A program made the position numbers and the translations under genes. The notes under the pieces were generated by a model. That model worked only from the letters and a program-made list of their open reading frames with translations. It had not been told where the DNA came from and did not search any database. From NCBI GenBank assembly GCA_022394775.1, contig JAGFCB010000271.1, positions 1 to 39,565 of the forward strand: DNA of 39,565 nucleotides. The letters are read 5' to 3'. Shown here piece by piece: positions 22,291-29,287 of this stretch (within the stretch, counting starts at the first letter, position 1; every line of letters begins with the position of its first letter). This stretch comes from Candidatus Poribacteria bacterium. Its GTDB lineage: Bacteria > Poribacteria > WGA-4E > WGA-3G.

Positions 22291-22953
22291 ATGTTGTTCG
22301 CCAGAAACCATTCAACCCTGCGCCAAAAAATGGTCCAAAACCAAATCGCAGCGCGTGGTATTCGTAACCCGCGGGTGCTTGCTGTCATGCGAAAGGTAAA
22401 ACGACATCTATTTGTAAAACCTCAATACCTCAGTGTAGCATATAAAGATGGAGCACTACCGATCGATTGCGACCAAACAATCTCACAACCGTATATCGTT
22501 GCCCTGATGACAGACTTGTTGGAACTCACGCCGACTTCAAAAGTACTTGAGATTGGCACAGGGTGTGGCTATCAGACAGCAATTCTCGCAGAGTTGGCAA
22601 AAGAAGTTTATTCTATTGAGATCATACCCTTGCTTGCTAAAAATGCGAAAGCACGGTTGGACGGACTCAACTACCAAAACGTCCACCTCAAAAAAGGGAA
22701 TGGTCATTATGGCTGGCAAGAATATGCACCTTACGATGCAGTGCTCGTCGCAGCAGCACCTAAAGATGTACCAAAACAACTCATTGAGCAACTTGCCATG
22801 GGCGGTAGGATGGTGATACCGGTCGGTGGTTCTGAACAGAAACTCCTTTTAATCCAAAAAGGGCTTCAAAAGGAGGAGAACGCAATCCCACCCCTCGAAA
22901 CGACTGAAGTCATCCCTGTTCGCTTTGTACCTATGACAGGCAGGACAAAGTGA
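22291..22953 (+). CDS. pcm: protein-L-isoaspartate O-methyltransferase
   Basis: A 220-residue SAM-dependent enzyme that methylates L-isoaspartyl residues so that age-damaged proteins can be repaired. QTISQPYIVA (63-72) is the substrate-binding block of the family, VLEIGTGCGYQTAIL (85-99) is SAM motif I, and VYSIEI follows as motif II. The length is normal for bacterial Pcm. The ATG has GGAAAGG 6 bases upstream. It lies between the SppA-like and PorV-like genes with 50-90 base gaps, so co-transcription is possible but not shown. Confidence 0.94.
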   Translation: MLFARNHSTLRQKMVQNQIAARGIRNPRVLAVMRKVKRHLFVKPQYLSVAYKDGALPIDCDQTISQPYIVALMTDLLELTPTSKVLEIGTGCGYQTAILAELAKEVYSIEIIPLLAKNAKARLDGLNYQNVHLKKGNGHYGWQEYAPYDAVLVAAAPKDVPKQLIEQLAMGGRMVIPVGGSEQKLLLIQKGLQKEENAIPPLETTEVIPVRFVPMTGRTK

Positions 22954-23046
22954 ATCTACCATCAAAACCTTACCACCGATCACAATCCTGCGGGTGTCGG
23001 TTGAAAAAAAATAAACTGCTTGATCCATTATAAAGGAAATAATAAC

Positions 23047-24009
23047 TTGAAACATATACTTCAACTAATTCTATCCATCGCTCTATTTTTTCCAGTCGTT
23101 ACTTTCGCTGCATTTAACGACATCGGTGTTGGCGCGAGACCTCTCGGTTTAGGTGGCGCATTCGTTGCACTCGCCGATGATAGCAACGCAGCGAATTACA
23201 ATGCCGCAGGGTTAGGCTATATCGACGCTATCCACTTCAGTGGAACACACGCACAGCGTTTTAATGGACTCATTACTTATAACGCTATCAGTGGCATTAT
23301 CCCTGTCGGGAAAATAGGTTCGATCGGAGCGAGTCTCGGTATTCTGGCAGAAGATTCTGAAATTTATCGGGAACAGATAGTGCGTATCTCTTATGGCAAT
23401 GCACTTTTCAAACAACTCGCGATTGGTGCAAACCTGAAACTTTTCGGAACCTCTTTTGATGAAGCGAACGAATTCGTCGCCGAGAACCCGTATTTTGCTC
23501 AAACATCCAGTTCAGCCGCCTCTTTTGATCTGGGGGTGATTGCAAAACCATTCAAAAGCCTTAGCCTGGGTGCGTCCGTAGAGAATTTACTTCCCGCAGA
23601 TATGAGTATCTCCGATACCCCCGTTGACGACACACCCATAGCACCGGTACCAATGAACATTCGCGTAGGCTTGGCATATAGACTTGAATCTATCGCAGAG
23701 ATGAGCGCACAAGGTGCGGCAGTCAGCAATTTATTGAAAGGTAGTTTAGGGACTCTCGAGATTGCATCTCGTAATGATGCCACTTATATCCGCACAGGCA
23801 TAGAAGTTTGGTTGAATAAATCCATCGCTCTCCGTGGTGGTTACGGGATAAAAAATGGCAGCAATTCGGCCACAACGCTAAGTTTTGGTGGAAGTGCCAA
23901 GCTCCCAATCAGTAGCACCTCTCTCCAAATTGATTACGGATTTCAGCTGCTAAGTGGAGACTTTCAAGACAATATAACACAACGGTTTTCCGTCAACCTA
24001 CTACTCTAA
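23047..24009 (+). CDS. PorV/PorQ-like outer-membrane beta-barrel protein
   Basis: About 320 residues. The start is taken as TTG at 23047 because AAAGGAA lies 9 bases upstream and the result is a compact signal peptide (KHILQLILSIALFFPVVTFA). The mature start AFNDIGVGARPLGLGGAFVALADD and the NYNAAGLGY motif are hallmarks of the PorV/PorQ (UPF0164-like) barrels that shuttle or dock type IX secretion cargo at the outer membrane. The remainder alternates glycine-rich strands, as a barrel should. The next gene encodes a secreted protein with a FlgD/type IX-like C-terminal domain, 15 bases downstream, so the two probably act together. An in-frame TTG at 23020 gives 9 more residues but lacks a ribosome-binding site. 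Confidence 0.82.
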   Translation: MKHILQLILSIALFFPVVTFAAFNDIGVGARPLGLGGAFVALADDSNAANYNAAGLGYIDAIHFSGTHAQRFNGLITYNAISGIIPVGKIGSIGASLGILAEDSEIYREQIVRISYGNALFKQLAIGANLKLFGTSFDEANEFVAENPYFAQTSSSAASFDLGVIAKPFKSLSLGASVENLLPADMSISDTPVDDTPIAPVPMNIRVGLAYRLESIAEMSAQGAAVSNLLKGSLGTLEIASRNDATYIRTGIEVWLNKSIALRGGYGIKNGSNSATTLSFGGSAKLPISSTSLQIDYGFQLLSGDFQDNITQRFSVNLLL

Positions 24010-24024
24010 AGAAAGATTTTCTAA

Positions 24025-25422
24025 ATGAAAAACACAGCGATTACTTTCCTACTTATTATTAATCTATTGATCGCCATAAACGGTTATAGTGCCGTTACTT
24101 CTGTCGGCGAGATAAATGTCGTTGGTGAAACAAAAGGCATTGTTCCTGCCAGTTCAACGGTGCCATTGATTGTGACGCTTTTAATAGACAGATCACTCGC
24201 AGAACCGGGTGAAGAAATTAAGGTTATTGAAATTGCGATGCCACCCGGATTTCTGACACAATCGTCCTACTTCAAAGGTATCTTGCGAGACCGGAACCAA
24301 ATCGCAGCCCGAGCTGTCGTCTCCGGTGGAAATACCCTCCGCGTTGAGCTCGCAGATGTCATCAACGATTTCCAGAATTCGAGATACGACATTACCTTTG
24401 AGTGCCAAACGCCGAACACCGTCACATTAGAAGCAACGTTCAGGGTGCGCTTACGCAATCTTGATGACGCGCCTATCGGTGAATTTATCCGTCCCGGGCA
24501 AGCAGACGGAAAACTCAACAACAACAATTTCACCTTGCAGGTAATTCCAAATGTGCCGCCTGCTCCAGTTATAGGTTTTACGGCTGAAGCCGACACAACC
24601 GGTGAAAATGATGTGACGCTCCACTGGGAAAAATCAGATGACCCAGATGTCAACGGCTACCTCATTTACAGAGACAAGGAAGACCCTATTAATGTCAAAG
24701 ATCGTTCCTCAACTACATTTCGCGAAGTGAACGTTCTTCCGGGCAATCATACATATCAGATTACTGCTTACAAAACGCTTTTCTTGCAATCGGAACGTTC
24801 CGCGATACAGACTGTGACTGTATCAGAGGATACCGCCGCGCCCGAACCACCAATGATGCTCAGCATTACCACCTCAAGCGATGGCGTGGAAATTACGTGG
24901 AAACCGAGTGCCAGTCGTGATGTAATAACGTATCAAGTTCAGTTCAGGGCATCAGGAACCGGTGAACTCCAACCCCTTCCTGATAGCGAGATAGTGGCAA
25001 CACCAGAAGATGAACTTACAGGATATATATTTATTGATAGCCAAATATTGTCTATAGGCAGTTTTACTTATGCGGTTATCGCAATTGACGAAGCGGATAA
25101 TAAATCCGCGCCACTACAGAAAAAACTGCGCATCTTTGATAAACCCTATCCAAATCCGTTTACACCACTCTCTTTAGACGAAGATTTCAATCAGATCGTA
25201 TTCCCCGCGCGTTCAATTGAGGATGCTTCAGGTGAATTCACAGTGCTCATCTACGACATTGATGGAATGCTTATTAAAACCTTAACAGCACTGCCCGGTG
25301 AGACAGAATTGACATGGGACGGTCGTGATGAAGCAGGAGAAATTATGGAAAGCGGCGTTTATGTTTATCAACTTCAGGTAGGAGAAAATTTTAAAACAGG
25401 AACGCTAATCCTCGCCAAATAA
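24025..25422 (+). CDS. secreted Fn3-domain protein with FlgD/type IX-like C-terminus
   Basis: A 465-residue secreted protein. It has a signal peptide (FLLIINLLIAINGYSA), an N-terminal beta-rich region (residues 30-175), and two fibronectin-III-like modules (about 175-270, APVIGFTAEADTTGENDVTLHWE; and 275-375, EPPMMLSITTSSDGVEITW). The C-terminal 80 residues are of FlgD Ig-like/type A sorting type: KPYPNPFTPL, LIYDIDGMLIKTL, ESGVYVYQL. It lies 15 bases after a PorV-like gene and is likely its cargo or partner at the cell surface. No enzymatic motif is visible; adhesion or scaffold roles are possible. Domain boundaries are approximate. Confidence 0.78.
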   Translation: MKNTAITFLLIINLLIAINGYSAVTSVGEINVVGETKGIVPASSTVPLIVTLLIDRSLAEPGEEIKVIEIAMPPGFLTQSSYFKGILRDRNQIAARAVVSGGNTLRVELADVINDFQNSRYDITFECQTPNTVTLEATFRVRLRNLDDAPIGEFIRPGQADGKLNNNNFTLQVIPNVPPAPVIGFTAEADTTGENDVTLHWEKSDDPDVNGYLIYRDKEDPINVKDRSSTTFREVNVLPGNHTYQITAYKTLFLQSERSAIQTVTVSEDTAAPEPPMMLSITTSSDGVEITWKPSASRDVITYQVQFRASGTGELQPLPDSEIVATPEDELTGYIFIDSQILSIGSFTYAVIAIDEADNKSAPLQKKLRIFDKPYPNPFTPLSLDEDFNQIVFPARSIEDASGEFTVLIYDIDGMLIKTLTALPGETELTWDGRDEAGEIMESGVYVYQLQVGENFKTGTLILAK

Positions 25423-25611
25423 CAGAAAACTATTAATTTTTTCGACGCGTGCTGCTACCCACAACACACAACTACTTCACTAACTGCAGGGTATTCAGTT
25501 CTCCTATAGGAAGGACCTCTGAGTCCGGATACATCCGTGTAGGATTCTCACTGCGAAGTACTCTTGGTCGCAACTTGCCAATTAAATGAATGGCTAAAAC
25601 TGAAAAAACTG

Positions 25612-25641
25612 TTGACTTAATTTTCAATTCAAGGTTATATT
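25612..25641 (+). promoter_or_regulatory. promoter of the Ycf48-like gene
   Basis: TTGACT (25612-25617), an 18-base spacer and TATATT (25636-25641), with an alternative TATAAT at 25641-25646. The leader to the ATG at 25774 is about 125 bases, AT-rich, and ends with AAAAGGAGA. In the 351-base gap 25423-25773 I see no gene; near 25508 there is only a small TCCTATAGGA palindrome. Confidence 0.55.
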
Positions 25642-25773
25642 ATAATTTTAATTGACAAATTTCCGGCTTGTTAAGTCACATTAAATTTTATAACAGCAAG
25701 TTTTTAGAAATCTACAAACGCTATCAAAAAGCACCTGCTGTTAATCCAACATCAAAAAGGAGACACAATAACA

Positions 25774-26817
25774 ATGAACAGATTTGAGTCACGGGCATCA
25801 TGGGGGATAACCCTACTCGCAATCACCGGTATCTTAGCAATTGTGCTACCGGTAGCAGGAGATTGGAATATTCTACAGGAACGCGACCCAGAGGTTAGGG
25901 ATTACATGTCCATCGTTTTTACGAGCGAACAAAACGGATGGACAGTCGGTGTTTCGCCGTTTGAATTAGATTATCCCGGCTTTATCGGATATACGACAGA
26001 TGGCGGAGCAACATGGAGTAAAGCAGAGATTGATATCAAAGACCAACTCACCAGTCTCTATTTTTTAGACGACAAACACGGCTGGGCAATTGGCGAAAAC
26101 GGTATGATTGCTGCCACTACCAACGGTAGAGATTGGGAACTTCAAACCAGTAAAGTCGGCAATGGACTTAATGGCATCTACTTCATCAATAAGGATGTAG
26201 GGTTTGCAGTTGGCGCAAACGATACCATTCTCTCAACGACAACCGGTGGACGTTCTTGGAAAATTCTTCAAGGTGGGCAACTCGGTGCCGTTGGCGATGA
26301 TGAAGCAACGATGTACAGTACCATTCAGTTTATCAACGAATCCACAGGCTGGGTCGCGGGTGTCCACGTCGTCCCACAGGTGAGTCAAAGTAGCGTAATT
26401 CAGAAGACGACAGATGGCGGACAGAGTTGGGAGGCACAAGAAACTGGCGCGGAAGATGTGCTTCAAGATATCTTTTTCTTAGATGAGAAGCACGGTTGGG
26501 CGGTCGGTGAAAACGGTCTTATCCTTCACACCAGTAACGGTGGCGGAAAATGGGCAATACAGATGAGCAACACCGAAGAAACACTAAGAAGCATCCAATT
26601 CGCTGATCAATATATGGGCTGGGCGGTCGGCGGAGAACTCGGTGTCGGTGTGATTGTACATACCAATAACGGTGGTAAGGATTGGGAAGTCCAGGACTTG
26701 GGTGATCTCAAGGCAGGCATGTTAGAGGTTGGGAAGATCCGATTGAATAGCGTCTTTATTTTAGGCAAACAGGTCTGGTTAACAGGCGGAAATGGTGTAA
26801 TATTGCAAGGAAAGTAA
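25774..26817 (+). CDS. Ycf48/BNR-repeat beta-propeller protein
   Basis: A 347-residue exported or membrane-anchored protein: one N-terminal hydrophobic helix (ITLLAITGILAIVLPVA), then repeated blades with the pattern G-W-A-V-G-x-N-G, TTDGGxxW and W. Examples are GWAIGENGMIAATTNGRDW, GFAVGANDTILSTTTGGRSW and GWAVGENGLILHTSNGG. This is the Ycf48/HCF136-type propeller (photosystem II assembly factor in cyanobacteria), also widespread in non-phototrophs with unknown roles. AAGGAGA lies 11 bases before the ATG. It is monocistronic, with its own promoter. No photosynthesis gene is near, so a photosystem role is unlikely. The fold is well supported; the function is unknown. Confidence 0.8.
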   Translation: MNRFESRASWGITLLAITGILAIVLPVAGDWNILQERDPEVRDYMSIVFTSEQNGWTVGVSPFELDYPGFIGYTTDGGATWSKAEIDIKDQLTSLYFLDDKHGWAIGENGMIAATTNGRDWELQTSKVGNGLNGIYFINKDVGFAVGANDTILSTTTGGRSWKILQGGQLGAVGDDEATMYSTIQFINESTGWVAGVHVVPQVSQSSVIQKTTDGGQSWEAQETGAEDVLQDIFFLDEKHGWAVGENGLILHTSNGGGKWAIQMSNTEETLRSIQFADQYMGWAVGGELGVGVIVHTNNGGKDWEVQDLGDLKAGMLEVGKIRLNSVFILGKQVWLTGGNGVILQGK

Positions 26818-26820
26818 ACA

Positions 26821-26860
26821 ATACGTAGCGGAAGCACACCTGACCGAACCGCAAGGAAAG
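26821..26860 (+). repeat. dispersed ACCGAACCGCAAGG element, copy 3 (partial)
   Basis: CACACCTGACCGAACCGCAAGG-type core at 26835-26856, preceded by GTAGCGGAAG. The upstream half found in other copies is missing. Confidence 0.65.
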
Positions 26861-26887
26861 ATGCTTGCTTTCTTTACAGAGTCCCTG

Positions 26888-26973
26888 TAGTCCGTAATGA
26901 ATGGAGAACGGATATACGGGGTGTGATGCTTAATCTAAACACACCTGACCGAACCGCAAGGTAATTTAAAAAG
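26888..26973 (+). repeat. dispersed ACCGAACCGCAAGG element, copy 4
   Basis: GTAGTCCGTAATGAATGGAG, then GGATATACGGG, and the core at 26928-26961, ending in TAATTTAAAAAG. It lies just ahead of the aminotransferase ribosome-binding site (GGAGAGG). Confidence 0.75.
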
Positions 26974-26989
26974 TAGGAGAGGTATAATT

Positions 26990-28162
26990 TTGGAAACATC
27001 CACATTCGCAACGCGGATGAGTCGATTGGGAACAGAATCCGCATTTGAGGTGCTTGCCAAAGCCAAACAACTTGAGGCACAAGGCAAAGACATCATCCAT
27101 TTAGAGATCGGACAACCGGATTTCCCAACGCCGATTAATATTATTGAAGCAGCTTACAAAGCCATGAAGGAAGGACATACAGGGTATTGTCCATCCGCAG
27201 GCGTGCCAGCGTTTCGAGAAGTCGTCGCACAGCATATAACGGACACACGGGGTATTACAATACACCCAGACGAAGTCACAGTAACCCCTGGTGCGAAGCC
27301 GATCATCTTTTTCACCATCCTCGCTTTAATAGATGATGGGGATGAGGTGATTTATCCTGAACCGGGTTTTCCTGTTTATGAATCCGTTATTGACTTCATC
27401 GGTGGAAAAGCGATACCGCTGCCACTTCGTGAGGAGGTTGATTTCCGGTTCCGACTCGAAGACCTCGCGGACGCAATCTCCGATCGGACGAAACTCCTAA
27501 TCCTCAACTCACCGCAGAATCCAACAGGCGGCACACTCACCTCTGAAGACCTTGATGCCATTGCTGAACTCGCCCAGAAACATAATTTTTATGTCCTGAC
27601 AGATGAAGTTTACTCTCGAATCCTCTATGAGGGTAAACACCACAGCGTCCTCAGCCTCCCCGGTATGAAGGAGCGGACAATTCTAATCGAAGGACACTCT
27701 AAAACCTACGCAATGACAGGATGGCGATTAGGGTACGGTATCGCTCCACAACCAATTGCTGATAAAATTACGCAGTTAACTATTAACTCAAACTCCTGCA
27801 CTGCTACCTTCACACAACTCGCAGGGATAGAAGCACTTACAGGTCCGCAAATTTTTGTGACGGAAATGGTCGCAGAATTTCAGAAGCGGCGTGATGCAAT
27901 TGTAGGTGGACTGAATGCAATTGACGGGATCAGTTGTATTAAGCCCCTGGGTTCATTTTATGTGTTTCCGAATGTAACACAATTGCCCATCTCATGTGAA
28001 GATCTTGCCGATTACATCATGGAAGAGGCAGAGGTCGCACTTTTACCGGGAACCGCCTTCGGTAAGTACGGTGATGGCTACCTACGGCTCTCATACGCTA
28101 ATTCGTTGGAAAATATCCAAGAGGCATTAGGCAGAATTGAAACTGCTATTTCAAAATTGTAG
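26990..28162 (+). CDS. class I/II PLP-dependent aminotransferase
   Basis: A 390-residue fold-type I aminotransferase, closest in pattern to the aspartate aminotransferase gamma group (AspC/AlaA-like), which moves amino groups between amino acids and 2-oxo acids. The PLP-binding Lys is K238 (HSKTYAMTGWRLGYG), and NPTGG at 177-181 is the phosphate/PLP ring region. The R-L-S-YA block near the C-terminus (YLRLSYANS) binds the substrate carboxylate. The start is TTG, chosen for GGAGAGG 7 bases upstream and the normal N-terminus. It lies 100 bases before homoserine kinase, so both may serve the aspartate-family pathway (inference). The precise amino acid specificity is not visible. Confidence 0.9.
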   Translation: METSTFATRMSRLGTESAFEVLAKAKQLEAQGKDIIHLEIGQPDFPTPINIIEAAYKAMKEGHTGYCPSAGVPAFREVVAQHITDTRGITIHPDEVTVTPGAKPIIFFTILALIDDGDEVIYPEPGFPVYESVIDFIGGKAIPLPLREEVDFRFRLEDLADAISDRTKLLILNSPQNPTGGTLTSEDLDAIAELAQKHNFYVLTDEVYSRILYEGKHHSVLSLPGMKERTILIEGHSKTYAMTGWRLGYGIAPQPIADKITQLTINSNSCTATFTQLAGIEALTGPQIFVTEMVAEFQKRRDAIVGGLNAIDGISCIKPLGSFYVFPNVTQLPISCEDLADYIMEEAEVALLPGTAFGKYGDGYLRLSYANSLENIQEALGRIETAISKL

Positions 28163-28172
28163 CACTCTTCAG

Positions 28173-28250
28173 AGTTAGCAGTCATCAGCAGTTGTTAGTA
28201 AAGATACCTGCTTCTGTGAACTATAATTGAACACTGACAACTCATCACGG
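28173..28250. repeat. imperfect hairpin repeat
   Basis: AGTTGTTAGT (28190-28199) pairs with ACTGACAACT (28233-28242) with one mismatch, next to GCAGTCATCAGCAG. It fills most of the gap between the aminotransferase and homoserine kinase genes. Confidence 0.45.
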
Positions 28251-28261
28251 GAATTTTTTGT

Positions 28262-29191
28262 ATGCCTCCTACTTTTAACCAAAAAGTTATCGCACGGATT
28301 CCAGCAAGCACAACAAACCTCGGACCCGGGTTTGACGTCCTCGGGCTTGCTCTGCAGCTCTACAGCAAAGTCACGCTGGAAACCACTGAAACCGACACGC
28401 AAGTCGTTGTTAGTGGCGTAGACGCGGATAAAATACCGGGCACGCCAGAGCATATCGCATTTCAAGCAGTAGAACTTGTCTTCAATCGAAGCGGCACTAG
28501 ACCTCCAAAAGGCTTCAAATTACAGATAGAGAATGGAATACCAGCGATTCGTGGATTGGGTGGTAGTGGAACGGCAATTCTTGGTGGGTTACTCACCGCA
28601 AACCTGCTATGCGACTCTCCATTTTCTGACATAGAACTCCTTAACTTTGCAACAGAATTAGAGGGACACCCAGACAATGTCGCTGCCTCATTGTATGGCG
28701 GCATCGTTGTCTCAGCACTGGAGGAGGCACAAGTGCATACCGTTCGATTGGAATGTCCACCAGTGCTTTCGGTCGTGCTCGCAATCCCAGATTTCCCCCT
28801 ATCAACAGAACAAGCGCGCGGCGTGCTGCCCACATCAGTAAGTTTCGCAGATGCAATATATAATACGAGTCGAAGTACCCTGTTAATTGCCAGTATTGCC
28901 ACAGGTCAATTTGAGATGTTACCTGTCGCTATGAAAGATAGGTTACATCAGCCATACCGTGCCTCGCTAATTCCAGGATTTGACGATGTCGCAAAAGCCG
29001 CTACCGCTGCTGGCGCGCTCAGCGTTGCATTGAGTGGCGCGGGACCGACAGTCGCAGCCTACTGTTTAGACCATACAGATCAGGTGGCTGAACAGATGAA
29101 ATCTGCCTTCAAAAAACACCAGATTGTATCTGATATCAGAATTCTAAAGCCGGATGTTAATGGCGCGAGCGTTCATATTGAAAATACCTGA
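28262..29191 (+). CDS. thrB: homoserine kinase
   Basis: A 309-residue GHMP-family kinase that phosphorylates L-homoserine with ATP, the step before threonine synthase. The N-terminus ARIPASTTNLGPGFDVLGLAL is characteristic of ThrB. The ATP-binding PxxxGLGGSGTA motif is at 94-105 (the usual SS pair is GS here), and the C-terminal ALSGAGPTVAAY motif is present. The length is normal. The ATG has no strong Shine-Dalgarno sequence. It sits 100 bases after an aminotransferase and 96 bases before the P-type ATPase homologue; threonine synthase and homoserine dehydrogenase are not in the window. Confidence 0.93.
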   Translation: MPPTFNQKVIARIPASTTNLGPGFDVLGLALQLYSKVTLETTETDTQVVVSGVDADKIPGTPEHIAFQAVELVFNRSGTRPPKGFKLQIENGIPAIRGLGGSGTAILGGLLTANLLCDSPFSDIELLNFATELEGHPDNVAASLYGGIVVSALEEAQVHTVRLECPPVLSVVLAIPDFPLSTEQARGVLPTSVSFADAIYNTSRSTLLIASIATGQFEMLPVAMKDRLHQPYRASLIPGFDDVAKAATAAGALSVALSGAGPTVAAYCLDHTDQVAEQMKSAFKKHQIVSDIRILKPDVNGASVHIENT

Positions 29192-29287
29192 CAATCAACA
29201 ATTAAACCTTGATTCGACAATTACCGTCTAAGAGGTTTTCCTTTAGAAATCTTCTTTTGTAACCTAACACTGAACACCGATAAAAAG

